NCBI RefSeq assembly: GCF_016920785.2
Contig: NW_024609880.1
Span: 60,091,292-60,155,291, forward strand
Source: Ixodes scapularis
Taxonomy: Eukaryota; Arthropoda; Arachnida; Ixodida; Ixodidae
Reading direction: 5' to 3'
Length of the DNA stretch: 64,000 nucleotides
In this document: piece by piece, positions 10,500-23,021 of the stretch
How positions within the stretch are numbered: position 1 is the first letter of the stretch
Layout: each line of letters opens with the position of its first letter
Translations under genes and position numbers: made by a program
Notes under the pieces: generated by a model
Seen by the model: only the letters and a program-made list of their open reading frames with translations
What the model was told of the DNA's origin: nothing
The model's database searches: none

Positions 10500-11900
10500 G
10501 TTCCTACGTTGTGATCTTACTTGATGTTACAAGCCAGTCAACAAAATATCGTCACAGTAAAATACGTTTTAACTGCTCCGGGACCCTTAAGTCAGCCCTT
10601 AATCAGAGACAGAGTTGATTTTATTATGTGGGGATGCTTTTTGAAGGTTTGGTTGCACTTTATTTGTAAATCTAAAACATCACCCACCTCCTCCCCAAAC
10701 AAATGTTTGTATTAATTGTTTATATATAAGGTATGCGATTTTCAGGTAACACGATAATAATGCAGCAACCATTTAATGTTACTCTTAGCACTGATCAGTA
10801 TGGGCGGCAGTGTAATATAATGAGAACACCTGATTAAAACCTGTGTAGGTGTCCAAAAATAACAAAAACTCGCTAAATGAATTGAAAAGAAAACACGCTA
10901 AATACTGATAATATTAAGGCGAAGCTCAACAATGACTGTTTTAACACCATTTTTTAAGGTTTGCCCCATGATATTTTAAGTGTGTCGCAACTCTTACTGG
11001 CACTGACAACGATTTGGTTGCAGGTTAGAATATAGAACGACCCCCATGACAATAAATAACCGAACTAATTAAGCTCTTTCCGAGGAATGAGATTAAAATG
11101 GAGTACAGTTTCGGAGCTGTAGAAAATTCAACATGACTTGAAAACAGCTTAACTTGCCTCCAACATCAACACGGCACTTTTTTCCGCTGAACAACACATA
11201 AACCCGTTAAATTTAACGTAAGAAACGCTAAAATGCCAACATCGGTAGAAATTAATATGAAATCTGTAGATGCCCGTGTTGTATATTCAATAACGTTGCT
11301 CCTGATTCTTGCAGATGATGATAATACAGTGTCTCTAAAGCTCATAAACAAAGAATACTACATGTACACGAGTCGAGACAAAGCTCATAAACGAAGAATA
11401 CTACATGTACACGGGACGAGACAGGACAGTGGGAGGGAAAAGTGTATGTTAAAGTGAAATGTATGAATCTCAAAGTACATAACAAGACGATGCTCAATCA
11501 TTTTCGGGCTTTTGATACGTCGGTGAAAGTCTAGATTAAACCTTCAAAAAGTTAAAATAGGTGTACTCTAGGTAATGGACAGTCGCGCGTAATACTCTAT
11601 GACATAAATACAATTCTTCTAAAGCAGTCGTACCTCGGTCACTTTGCACCTTGACATGAAAGGCGCTTAAATAGTTCATTTTGTCATATGAAGTAGCCTC
11701 GCAGACGCAGGTGCCTTAGCTGTTTTCCGTGAACGAATTTTTCCGGTCGCAGCAGGGACGGGAAAACACTTGTAAAAATTTTCAAATAACAAATGCTTGC
11801 TCAAAGGTTTTTTTGTTTTTTTTTTGTCAGCGCAAGTAATTTCTCTAGGAAACCATATAAAAACCACCAGATGTTTTTGACCATCTGGAAATGCTTCAGG
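10500..11900. other. No gene recognised; 43-bp tandem duplication
   Basis: Intergenic AT-rich DNA downstream of gene A. A 43-bp direct duplication occurs at 11338-11423 (units begin AAGCTCATAAAC). Copy 2 of the dispersed repeat lies at 11625-11757. Confidence 0.6.
11625..11757 (+). repeat. Dispersed repeat, copy 2
   Basis: Diverged second copy of the sequence at 5889-6030, same strand, sharing CGTACCTCGGTCACTTTGCA and GCCTTAGCTGTTTT. Function unknown. Confidence 0.65.
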
Positions 11901-12415
11901 TTGCCATAGTTCAAATTCACAGTGTTTCCATACCTCAATCTGACCCCTTCTGCGACAAAATTACTCGCCTATAAAACAATAATTCGACCCAAACTTGAAT
12001 TCGCAAGCGTTTTGTGGAATCCACATCAAAACTATCTAATATCAAACCTAGAATAAATTCAAAACAAAGCCACCCGGATCATCCTAAACGATTATTCTCC
12101 AGAATGTAGTGCCTCCGCCTTAAAATCAAGGCTTGGTCTCGCTTCATTGGCCACACGACGCAAAATTAACCGCATGTGTTTCTTCCATCAAGTTTACCAT
12201 AGCAAATCACAGTTCCGAAATCTGCATTGTCAAGAAGCCCATAATATTTCTTCTCGAAACGAGAACACATGTAAACTCCCCCCATGATAACTCATTCGTG
12301 TTTTCTCCCTTAATATTGTGTATTACAGAATGGAATAACTTGCCAGATTATTTTTACCCAACTTAGGTACTACAGCGTTTCAAGAAATGTGCTTGCTTTT
12401 GTTCGATGACTAGGG
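11900..12415 (+). pseudogene. LINE (CR1/Jockey-like) ORF2 C-terminal fragment
   Basis: A single plus-strand frame from about 11960 reads as the post-reverse-transcriptase region of a non-LTR retrotransposon. It has a LAYKTIIRPKLEFAS block followed by VLWNPH, then LISNLE, NKATRII and NDYSP, then LGLASLATRRKINRM and a VYHSK element. Stops interrupt it near 12052 and near 12283. The upstream RT core is absent, so this is a 5'-truncated fossil. It lies in intergenic DNA between cuticle copies A and B. Confidence 0.78.
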
Positions 12416-12950
12416 AGCGTCTCATTATGTATATCGGTGATTTCATCTCAACTCAGGCACGACTTTAGGGTCGATTTTTTTTTTAATTTTTACGAAAACA
12501 ATATATTTTTCGGGGTAATTTCTATAATAAAAGAAGACGCAAACGGCAATTTCGTCGGATTTTTTATTCTCAAGTTGTGAGCCGTTGAAGCGGCCAAGGT
12601 GGAAACTGACGTTTTTTCAGCTTATCGGAGGTGCCATATTTCACTACATCCCTTTTTCCTACTTTTTACGGTACATCAATATAACCTTTTGGGAACACTC
12701 TAGATATAGGCTTTTTTATGCTAATTAAGCGTCTAGGTCATAACATTCGTAATTATTTTTTTTTATTTGTCGAACCGCCTCTCTGTGGCGATATTCGACG
12801 ACGTTCAGCAAACTGTGCTGTGTGATCTAATCAACATATTTTTATGATCTTTATATCACCGTAAAGCTCCAATTAAGCTCTTCCTTTTGAGTATAAACTC
12901 ACTATTTTACAAAACGTATATGCTACATATGCCTGAAAAACGAAAATTTG
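12416..12950. other. No gene recognised
   Basis: AT-rich, T-homopolymer-rich DNA with no recognisable coding or repeat structure. Confidence 0.5.
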
Positions 12951-12957
12951 AAAAAAA

Positions 12958-14022
12958 CTGGCAAGTTTGGAGTCGATTTTCTGAAAAACATCCCTTTTTT
13001 TCTGTTATTTTTTATTCACAGTTAGTTAATATAGTAGTCTATCAGAAACTACAACAGAAATGGTAATATATTGTTCGTGTGGTCGCTATTAAGACTCGAA
13101 TCTCGTGCTATGAGCGTTTTGAACGGGACTTCTCACAGGCGCGCTGCTCAGCAAACTTTTGGCCAATGTAAGGTTTTCTATTTATGTAAGCAGTTGCCTC
13201 AATATCCAACCATAAACATTAATAACATTTGAAGTAGTGTACTTAAACAAATTACTTCGAACTCCGTATCCACAAGTGCGGGCACGGAGCTTACTTCCTC
13301 GCATTTCTGGAGAATGCAGATCGTCATGGAATGCCTCTGGGGCATTTTTCTTTCGGTTTTGAGTTTGAAATACCGAACTTGACATGATAATTGTCATATT
13401 TTTCTATGTGAAACAGATATTCAATGCATATACATATGTACGATTTAGTATCTGACGCTTAGGAAGTACGGTTTATTTTGTGCGCGTACGTACTCTTTCG
13501 TAAAATAACAAGCATTCCGTGGCGTGTAAGGCTTCCAACGTGCTAGCCATGTGTTTAAGTTTCATTTCTAGTTTCAGTGATTACTGCCGATTGCTTAGAC
13601 TTTTACCTCTTGACTTAACTTTGCCCGGGAGTCTAGATGTATGTTACGTATCTTCTCCGTCAATACATAGGGCGAAGCTCACACACCTTGCAAATCACGC
13701 CAGTGCCAGGTAAATAAATATTGTTAGGATAAATATCCTTGCTTCAACGGCTTTTACGCTCAGAAATTGAGGTAAGTACTAACATTAAATAGAAAACCTG
13801 ACATAGGTCAAAATTCTGCTAAGCTCAACGTCTATGCGAAGTCCCGTTCAAAACTCTCACAGCACGATATTGGAGTCCTAATAGCCGCCATACAAACAAT
13901 ATAGTACAACTTTTGTTGTAGGTCCTGGCAAAGTACTATATTACCTAACTGTAAATAAAAAATAAAAGAAATAAAAGGTGTTTTTTTTTTTTTTTAGAAA
14001 ATCGAGTTCAAACTTGCAAGTC
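12958..14022. mobile_element. Element-like pair of long inverted repeats
   Basis: A left segment at 12958-13180 (containing ATTAAGACTCGAATCTCGTG and GAACGGGACTTC) is matched in reverse complement by 13788-14022, with about 610 bp between them. Arms are about 220-235 bp and visibly diverged. The spacer has no recognisable protein. This could be a non-autonomous DNA transposon with long termini, or two copies of a repeat in opposite orientation. Confidence 0.7.
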
Positions 14023-14039
14023 TTGGCAGGATCTACCAA

Positions 14040-14160
14040 CATAAACATATTGTTTGTATGGCCGCTATTAGGACTCGAATCTCGCGCTGTGTGAGTTCTG
14101 AACGGGATTTCGCATAGAAGCTCGGCTAAGCAGAATTTTGACCTATGTAAGGATTTCTTA
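14040..14160 (+). repeat. Third copy of the 12.96 kb repeat
   Basis: Positions 14045-14155 repeat the outer half of the inverted-repeat arm (ATTGTTTGTATGGCCGCTAT, then GAACGGGATTTCGC) in plus orientation, just outside the right arm. It ends beside a hairpin. Confidence 0.75.
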
Positions 14161-14165
14161 CATAG

Positions 14166-14205
14166 GTATTTCTGCTACAAGCCCAAGGGCTTGTAGCAGA
14201 AATAC
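14166..14205. repeat. Perfect 19-bp-arm hairpin
   Basis: GTATTTCTGCTACAAGCCC at 14166-14184 is followed after 2 bases by its perfect reverse complement at 14187-14205. Confidence 0.95.
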
Positions 14206-15544
14206 TGCTTTATCTTAACAAAAACTTCCTGAAAACACGGCTCACTAAATAATGTGTAATTAATATTAATTCCATCCAGCAAACTTGAAAACGAATACAA
14301 ATATTAATAAAAAAATTGTGATTTTTTATAATGACATATCGTTGTGCTCATATAACGCACTCACATTTCAGACACCAGATGGGCTTTTATCGACATTCTG
14401 GCCAACTTAACTGCCAAAGGAATGTGTGCGTGCAGAATTGGGTTTCATAAATGAAGTATATAGATCTTGGTATTCAACATTCTACTCATTTCAACTTATG
14501 GATTCTAGATAATGAGCCTGAAATAGCACAAAGCAATGAAGTTAAATGATGGCACTAAGGACGTCCCGACTGCGACTTGTAGATGTAATAAAAATAGGCT
14601 TATCGGAATGTAATCGAGTAGGTGCAGTGTGTCATGTTGCTTCTATGTTCCACTCCTGCCAAAGTTCGTGTAAACCCGACTTTGATGCGACGACTCTCGC
14701 CGCATTCCTCCTTACAAAGTCTGAAACACCTCATAGCGACGCCCCTCTAATAAATACTTGTTAAGTCTTTTTTGTTTTGTTCTTTGACTGGCATGATTGA
14801 CGACTTATGCGTGTGCGGAATGAAATGAGCGTGGTATATAAGACGTTGCCGGTTGGGGCCGGGCATCGTTAATCTCATTTGAGATAAAAAGAAAACAGCT
14901 TTATTATTTGATCCAATTGACGTAAAAAGAAATCACGTGAGGTTAATTTCATGCTTTCAATTATATTAAATGATAATGACCTATGTTTTTCGATCTTAGT
15001 CGGCCCATACGTTTTATTCTGTCTTACAGATTCTCGAGTGCTGCCTTTTTGTCTATGTTGCATCCCAGGCGGTGGTTGAGCACGTGAGTTGACGAATATT
15101 ATTGCACTTTCACTACGTTTAGCTGTAAATTGTTTCTCATTGTCAACATTAAAAATATTATTTTATACAAATCTACTTACACGTCATATTCTGCTTTTTT
15201 TTTGCTTTTTTTGGTGAGAATGAGCAAATCTTAGAATTCTTCAAAGACGCGCTAAATGGGTTTGCCGTATTATAGTGCGGTTAGTCGTGTCTTCCACAAA
15301 AAGAAGGCAGAGATAATTCTGGAAACATCAATGCGGATGATATCACATTTAAACTATTTAGGTGAAATTAATGACTGCAATGTCAATAAATGTATAAACA
15401 GACATAAATGACCCTACATTCTTCTCAAGAATGCGCAACACGAATAAAATCCAAAAAAAGGGAAGCTGGACTTAGTCCCTCCGGGGAGCAAATGCTTGGC
15501 CACAACCACAAGTCCACTGGAACACTAACGGGGACAAGGGCAAC

Positions 15545-15775
15545 TTTTGCGCCTTTATCGTTATTTCGTCAAAGCTGGGCCCTTAAGCTTTGCACGCTTG
15601 CATTTAAACCGCTGAGACTAAATGTTGCATTCCTGCATTTAGACCCCTGGGACAAAATGTCCCGAACTTGTTTTTGCACCCCTTGTACTAAACTTTAATC
15701 CTTTGTATTTGGTCCTGAGTCGCTAACTTTTGAACCCTTGCGTTTCGTTGTCTTGGACTAAAAGTTGTGCCTAAC
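15545..15775 (+). repeat. Degenerate ~35-bp minisatellite
   Basis: Five to six diverged units built on GCATTTAGACCCCTGGGAC followed by TAAATGTTGCACCC. It lies inside the presumed long intron of pseudogene B. Confidence 0.7.
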
Positions 15776-18480
15776 ATATCGCGCCCTATTGAAGAAATGT
15801 GCCTCACGCTGACATACTGATTGCCCAGAGTGCTGCAATATCACAAACAAAACCTTTCAGCTCAAAGTAAATATCGCTTTATTTCCTCGTAGATATACAT
15901 CACGGTAAAGGATGACCGAAGTAAAATTTTCTAAGCTGAAGAATTCATAGTAAGGCCGAATTCCGAACGCTGCACTTACGTCGACTATGACTTAAACATT
16001 GCAACGTCTGTTCAAACCGGTCGAAGCACCCTTTCTTGTGGCACCGACAGCTTCTTGCCTGTTCGCTTGAGATTTTAATTATTAGTAACATTGGTAATAT
16101 AAAATGCCTAATCGCCCGGCCAACGTTTAAGAAATATATAACACATTCATAATAAAATAGCAAGTACACTGCGTAAGTTTTGCAACGATTTACATAAAAT
16201 GAATAAACGGTTTACAGGCAACGGTTTACATCTATTGGCAGCCAACCAGCGCAGTATAAGATAGTTTTAGTATGCCGTACACTGCGGATTACGGTCCCAG
16301 CGGGATCGCGCTCAATCTATGCATTAAAGTGACGGCGTGAGCTCCTTCTAGCAACGCGAAAGTTCAATGCACAGTCGACTAAAAGTTTATATTATGGTCA
16401 AGGGGCACCTGCAAGGGTCTGCAAAACAAAAATAAACCACGAATAGAATTTCCGTTCCACTCGCTTTTATGAAGTAACCCCATGCGATTGAATATTACAT
16501 TACCTGTGACACATAATGAAATCAGCACCCATGGTGCCAAAAAGAATAGAGCATGGCGCGCGCTTCGTCAGCTCGAGAACGGTCGCACACTGAAAAGTTT
16601 CGCAAGCCGCAGAGAATGAATACACGTAGTAAACAGAAGTACTTAAGCATGCCTTTATCGAGTACCTTTTACTTGTGATACACGAACAAATCAAGAACTG
16701 TGCTGCAGCACCTCGAATCCAAACCAGATCCCACAATTCCAATTAAGGAGAGCAAAATAGCGACCATGGTCGATCGTTCCCCGTTCCCGTGACTCCAAGG
16801 GACAACTAATTAGAGCAGTTTATTTCCGAGAAAACGGTATGGTTTTTGTTTGCTTTTTTTGTTAGTTTCTCTCCCAGCGTTCCCAATGCTCCCAAACGTT
16901 TTCTTTTTTTTTTTTTTTTCTTTTTTTGTACTGAAGTTTGTCTTGACATGGCCACGGGCACGTTCTATTGGCGGATGCTGCGGGCTCGTTGAGTTCGTTT
17001 TTCGATGTTGATCTGGGATGTTATGTGTAACAGTGAGGACGACATGAAGATATCTGGATTCTGCCCTGTCTGTGATTTCTGGAACGTGCTGTGCATCAAG
17101 TTTGTCGTAAAGTTTTTTGAGTTTGACCTAGAACTACCAAGAGAGGTTGGTCACGGGGAGACGAAAACGCGAGTCTTAAGTTGTTTTTAGTAGCTCACGT
17201 TTCGGGAATTAGGTGGCCATTTACTGCGACTGCGATTCTCCGGTGCTGAAAACGCGTCTTCCACATACGCTTGAAGTTGTTAATTAAAAAAACAAACAAG
17301 AACTGTGAGTATTCAGAGATATTACGCTTACATAAATATGTATGTTTTTGCGAGGACAGGTTACATCAATGAGACTTGCCAAAACTCAACACATTATAGT
17401 TGACGAGATAGTTGGGTAAATGCAAGTTAACACAATCGTTGCCGCTCAATCGTTGCCGCGCGAAGTTCAGTGTTTTGTGTAATGTCTGAAATATCGTTGC
17501 ACATCAAACAAATTCGCCAGTTTCGTTCGAATTTAGTCAACACTATCAGTCGTGCTGGCCGCTGAGTGGCGCCGATCCCCAAGACGAGCGAAATATTTGC
17601 TGTATTCCTGACAAGCATTCCATTCGCTATCGGGAACTACAACATACATATGCAGCCTCTCTTAGGAGGACTAATGATTGTTGTTGCTCGCGTACGCTTC
17701 TTTTTTAGTTTCAGTCGAGTGTACCTAGTCCTCACCTGTTGCGCACGGTACCTAGCTCGAACCAGATGGTCTCTTCGGGGAGCCAGGAGCAAATTGCGCC
17801 ATTAGTCCTTTGATGCAAGTTTTTTCCTGAGAGTGTAGGATACCTTAAAACGATTGAACGTACATCATCAGCTCGAACGACTAGAAGGTCAAAACTTAAA
17901 TCATACGCGCTTAGCGCATATGGTGAATTTCGTAGTGGGATTTTAGCTAGATTACCTAGCGCTCGTGAACCTGCCGTAACCATCGCAAATTCTCAAGGAA
18001 GCTGTCCAAAATCTCTAAAGAATAGATAGTTGACGAGATGGCCGAAACTGGCAGCAAGACCAAAACTTCCTTAGCAGGGTTCACATATATACTTCCAGGG
18101 GCGGCGCAGCTCCAACACACTGTACAGAGAAAGAACAACACTGATACGAGCATTAAAAGCGATGAATATAAATATCATGTATCATCACCGTGCTAGGAAT
18201 ATAGTGAATGACAGCTTAATAAACGCAGTGAGTTGTGAGTCTTGAGCGTGTTATTATCACTATGCATTCAATGAGATTCCGGCTTTATCCCACACTAACG
18301 CCTAAGAACAAATAGAGAAGCAAGAAGTGTGGACAAAATGAGCCACACCCTTTGTTTCTTAAGCGCTCAGTGAATATGGACGATGATAAGTGGAAGTTTA
18401 GAAGTTGAAAGGATTTGTTTTTTATTTGCTCAGTTGATGATTACAACGTTGATACATTTTTCATTACTTAAAACATACCA
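15776..18480. other. No gene recognised (presumed intron of pseudogene B)
   Basis: Mostly AT-rich with poly-T at about 16902-16920. Small open frames (for example 17005-17190) show no motif. Confidence 0.5.
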
Positions 18481-18859
18481 CAGCGGTAAAGCTTCGGCTA
18501 CGACAACGTCGATGACTTCGGCGCTTCGAAGCTTCGCCTTTCTCGCCAGGAGACCGGAGACGTGAACGACAACGGGGTCGGATTCTACAGTTACGTGGAC
18601 GCCAATGGTGCTGCCCGTATCGTCAACTACGTCACCGATGCCTTCGGCTACCGCGCCAGTGTCCAGACCAACTAGCCAGGGACCAAGACCTCCGAACGTG
18701 CCGATGCCCCGGCCTACTCCTCATCCGTCGAGGTCCAAGCACCAGTTGTCGTGAAGGCCGTTCACCCAACCCCAGTTGCCGTTCATGCCGATACAGGGCA
18801 CTCCACTCGTCTGCGCCTGGATTGGATTGACCGTAGCACATCCCTTTTGTAAGATAGAT

Positions 18860-20880
18860 CCTGTACCAAAACATTTTTAATATCCAGAAGCGTTTCATGG
18901 ACAAAGAGGTATTGAAATAATCCTTTTCAAGGTACAGACATTTTGCAAATATTCTAATGTGGATAATGTGCAGGAGCTTGCAAACAGGAGCACCGAAATG
19001 TTGTTACAATATTATTATGTTTTTTTTAAATAAAATTATTCAATCCGCATGTGAATCTTAAAAAGAAACTGAAGTGGTTTTCGAATTGAAAGAAGACTCC
19101 GAGAGTGGGTGTAAAATTCTCAAAAAGCATTTATGTCTTGTTTTTCGGATGGTACATATAACCACAAAGTAATGTCAAACATTTTAACGTAACTTTGCTA
19201 TATGGTGTACGCCTTCCACAAAAGAGAAAAGTAGAAAGATGGAAAACTTGCTTAAACTGACTTCATCTGCGGCGTCAGGTGAACATTCCTCGCCTCGTGG
19301 GTGACTTGTAGATGGTTACGATAATGTAACGACGCCTTGAACACATAACAGGTGGAAGAGATGTTCAACCATGTGCTGTAGCAAATGCGGCTCGTTTTGT
19401 TTTTTTTCGAAATAAAAACAGTTAAGGCTGCGCGATTTCAATAGAAAATTCAAGGACTAAAGCTACAACGGGCAGAACCGAACTAAGTTTTATTTAAAGA
19501 AAAAGCGCTAGATTTCAGTTAACTCCAGCTATTGTAATAACTATAGAGATAATTATATATTTTACTAAAATATTATGTTGGATTAATCTTCAGTTTTTAA
19601 AATAGAATCTGGGAGCAATCATAAACCCGTTTCGTTACAAATGGTTCGCGATTTTTTTTTAAATTGGACGCCCACTTGAGCTTCACCTTCCTAATATGTA
19701 ACGCCTTGCTCGCCCGTATACTTGTTAAAATTACTTCTTAATGTATTATGTAGGCACCGACTGCTTGCGAAAAGCAGGGTGTGGCAAATCTTGATCATAA
19801 TGTTATCTCTCCGTAGCCAATAGGATTGCGAGTAACCAATACGATATCCAAATGACGACCACAAACCAAGACGCGTGAGCATTTCAAGGCCACACCTCAG
19901 TTTCTGAAGCTGTTATTGACTGTAGTTTCAAATACAATTGCATAGCTCTTCAAAGTATCTTAAAAGGCTGAAACGTATGCATGCACCAAATAAGCAATTA
20001 CAAATAGTTATTCATTCGTATACGCAATTCACTTTTATAACTACTGTTGCAAATCACTTCATCGATATTTATTTCACACTATTTGTATTTTTTTCCTTTT
20101 TGCTGTCTTCGTCACACCGAACCATTCATATCCCGTTGCCGTTTCAGAAATAGTGATACGTTTGTTCTACAAAGGCAATTTATTACTAATATGATCAGGA
20201 GGTTCTTTTTGGCTGAAATAGAAATCAGATGTTTAATTTTGTTCCTAGTGCATCGCTAAGCTCGTTAGAACAGTGTTTTCTGTCACAGCACTTTAGAAAA
20301 AAAAAGTGTAGTTAAATAAAATCCAGACCCCTTGCAGCACAGGGAAATCATGGAGACTCCCTGCTATTTCTGTTATTTTAGTGTGTCTAAGAAACAGGTT
20401 TTATTGTGTCCACTTTGCTGTAAAAGCGGTGATGATAATTTTGTGATCAAAATGTTTGAATTTACAGATGCTGAAAAGTCGCTAAATTAAACGTTCAGTA
20501 TTCATTAAAAGCAAGTCAAACGTCAACTAAATAACTGTAATTAAATTATCATGCAAGCATTCCATAGACTCTCGATTCTAGAGGGAAGTAAAGAAAGACG
20601 GCTATTAAAGATAATAGCGCTTATCTTTAATAGCCGTCGCAAATTGTATAAAATATTTTTCTTAAGGCGATTGTTTCCATTTTATGGCGCTTTTTTATTT
20701 TTTATTTCATTTGAATTTTTGTAACGTTTACGTCTATCTGCTAGGCTCTCTTATTATGAAGGTTGCTATGGCAGTAATAATAGTAAAATTAAAGGGTGCT
20801 TAGTACTTTTGTCACAGGCGGAACGGGCCAAAACACTGAATCTAACTGGCCAGGTCTTCAGGAATAAAGTATCCATAATT
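18860..20880. other. No gene recognised
   Basis: AT-rich intergenic sequence. The only clear structure is a perfect hairpin at 20597-20638. Confidence 0.55.
20597..20638. repeat. Perfect 18-bp-arm hairpin
   Basis: GACGGCTATTAAAGATAA at 20597-20614 is mirrored perfectly at 20621-20638 around a 6-base loop. Confidence 0.95.
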
Positions 20881-20893
20881 TTATCATTAAAAT

Positions 20894-21220
20894 TTAAAAC
20901 AAACGGACGCAGCCAAGATAGTGGTTCTGACACCGAGAATATGTACTAAGTAGTACTAAAACATCGGTCTTGGGTTCGTGCACTCTTCTGCAGATCATAT
21001 CTTCTGCACAGAACGCTAGAATTTCCGTAAAATATTTAGCTCTACGCTCGACGTCATGTATAGTGTCATAAAACTTGGACGTCGAGGATGCAACTGTCGA
21101 TGCGTCGTTGTTATTACGAACATGATATTGGTACTTCCTTACACTTTGTTCAAAGAGTGCATTCACGAACATAAATATGTACCACCTAACTTGCTTCTCA
21201 AGATTAGCGTAATCAAGCAC
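20894..21220 (-). CDS. Uncharacterised open frame of 108 codons
   Basis: An unbroken minus-strand frame opening with a GTG codon just after a TAA. The composition is protein-like (balanced charged and aromatic residues, for example DVERRAKYFTEIL and FCAEDMICRR), but I recognise no domain. There is no obvious promoter, signal peptide or splice-site pair. It could be a detached exon, a transposon remnant or chance. Confidence 0.2.
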   Translation of the reverse strand: MLDYANLEKQVRWYIFMFVNALFEQSVRKYQYHVRNNNDASTVASSTSKFYDTIHDVERRAKYFTEILAFCAEDMICRRVHEPKTDVLVLLSTYSRCQNHYLGCVRLF

Positions 21221-21616
21221 ACCGTTTTAAGTAGTCCCACAAGCTCAGGGAAATTCGGCAATAGCCACGCGATGAACCATTCATTGGACTCTAGCTAAGT
21301 TAAACAATATCAACAAAAGGAACACTAAAGGTCTCAAATGTATAGGGTAGCAATATAGCTATATCGATAAAAATTTTCCTTTGTGCAGCATAAATTGGCG
21401 TCGGCGAATCGGGACGCAGGCATACAACTTTAGCTGCCCATGGTAAGAGGCTAAATGTGTATTTTCTGTAGGTACGTTTTTTACCTGCTAAACAATACTC
21501 CTCAAGGAGGCTGCTTGGGGTAGAGTTTGCCTTTTTTGCGTCTTGCAAATAAAGCATGACGCTATTTTTTTTATTTTTTTTATTCACTTTTGCATGAATT
21601 ACCCTTGAGTATCTTC

Positions 21617-21816
21617 TATACTCCGCGACAACTTTTCTTGGCAATACAGTGAAAGGTGCAGGCCCGCGTCCCCTCTCCCATTTTGAGTTTGCGCGGGCTC
21701 TCCTCCTCTGCCGGGAAATCGGGAGAGGAAGAAAGCCTGCGTACACTTAAAATGGGAGAGGGAACGTAGTCCTGTACCTTGCGCTGCATTGCCAAGAAAA
21801 GTTGTCGCGGAGTATA
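21617..21816. mobile_element. 200-bp fold-back MITE
   Basis: Terminal arms of about 73 bp start TATACTCCGCGACAACTTTT and end with its reverse complement. The rest of the arms match with scattered mismatches and the loop is about 55 bp. No coding capacity. The ends begin and finish in TATA-like sequence, so a TA target duplication is possible but cannot be separated from the terminus. Confidence 0.85.
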
Positions 21817-21829
21817 GACCTTTCCAGCG

Positions 21830-23010
21830 GCAGTCTCGAACGAAGCGATTTACAGCGCGCGTCCCTGGTTTTGAGAGTGTACATCAGTGTTGCCCCACTG
21901 CGCTGAGCTGTGGAGTTTCTCGTCAGTGGGCTGGGGCAGCCTGCGTAGGCGCAATTCCGGACGCTGGTAGCGGCTGAATCGCCGCGTTTTCTTTTTTATT
22001 TTGCGTTTTGTGGCGAACATGATTTATAGAGGTATTTAAGAAAGCAGTGCTCTATTTTTGAAAACCAAAACAAAGAAATGAAGACTGTTTTGGTGAGTCC
22101 GTGCGCGACAGAACAAATGCAACTGGAATGTTTGCTTCAATTTATGTTCATTGTTTTACGACACTGTACACTCAGCCGTGTCAATCTATATAGGTCAAAA
22201 TATTTGACCACACAGGATATCCGAACTGCATGGATATTCCCCGCCCACAACATAAAATTCAATGAGTCTCACCAATCGAACAACTGCATGGATATTCCCC
22301 ACCCACAACATAAAATTCAATGAGTCTCAGCAATCGAACAACATATATGTACGTACCACATGGTGCCGCATTATCCGAACAGGATTTGAGAATGGTCTCA
22401 AATAACACAGCATATCCAATATACAGTGTCGACGATAGTCACTTCACGATAATCGGACGGAATCCAGCGTGTTTTGGGGAACACGTATAAGAGAGCAGCT
22501 TTTTTGTACAGCTTCAAAGCAAATGTACGAAAGTGTCTATTCTGTCCCCACACCCCGGACCCGACCCTATCAGCTATTTTTCGCGAAAACCCGGAACACA
22601 ACCGGGAAGGCTTTTTGGAGATTATCTCAACGGAAATAATCCTCCAAGAATGTCGAACTTCCTGCGCCGCGGGCTGTTTGACGTTCGCTCTTTTCGTTCG
22701 TTTCCTGCGAAGGCCGAGCAGGCCACGAGCCCTCGTATTCCCTGGTTCTCACAGTGGAAGATAACATACGAAGGGTAAGCATCCTAAACAGGCGAATAAA
22801 GTAAAAACTTCCAAGAAAAGCCGGAGAACTCCGAATGCAAAATGCAGGTGGGGAGTCACGCTGACCGGGTTTCCACAGCTCAGGCGGGTGCCAGAAATTT
22901 CTGGCTGATGGGGTCGCTCGATTCGCAAAATGGCGGCGGCCAGAGCGCTCTTTTTGCAAAGGTCTATAGTTTCTTTCTGATCTTCGGCTGAGTCATTCGA
23001 AACAAATACA
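21830..23010. other. No gene recognised; 58-bp direct duplication
   Basis: Non-coding. Two near-identical 58-bp units lie in tandem at 22224-22339, each with AACTGCATGGATATTCCCC and AATGAGTCTCA. Open frames in 22.4-23.0 kb overlap on both strands and lack motifs. Confidence 0.6.
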
Positions 23011-23021
23011 CTTAGCTGGTA

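Larger units (their letters stand above)
14835..18852 (+). pseudogene. Cuticle protein B pseudogene (promoter, exon 2 and exon 3 remnants)
   Basis: A decayed fourth paralogue. A TATATAAG box at 14835 is followed by no credible ATG-xxx-TCN-AAG exon 1. Exon 2 survives at 15030-15083 as exactly 54 bp with AG before it and GTGAGT after it; it encodes a signal-like segment containing CCLFVYVAS. About 3.4 kb further on, 18490-18852 aligns with exon 3 of the family: SFGYDNVDDFG, then RQETGDVND, YSYVDANG and IVNYVTDAFGYR. It carries a 3-codon insertion before RQETGD, an in-frame TAG at 18673-18675 replacing the conserved Glu of NEPGT, and a tail truncated after one repeat unit. Linking exon 2 and exon 3 as one gene is inference from order and strand. 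Confidence 0.85.

Noticed and set aside
14835..14842. TATATAAG as the promoter of an active gene
   Set aside because: No usable start codon or micro-exon follows; the downstream exons are pseudogenised.
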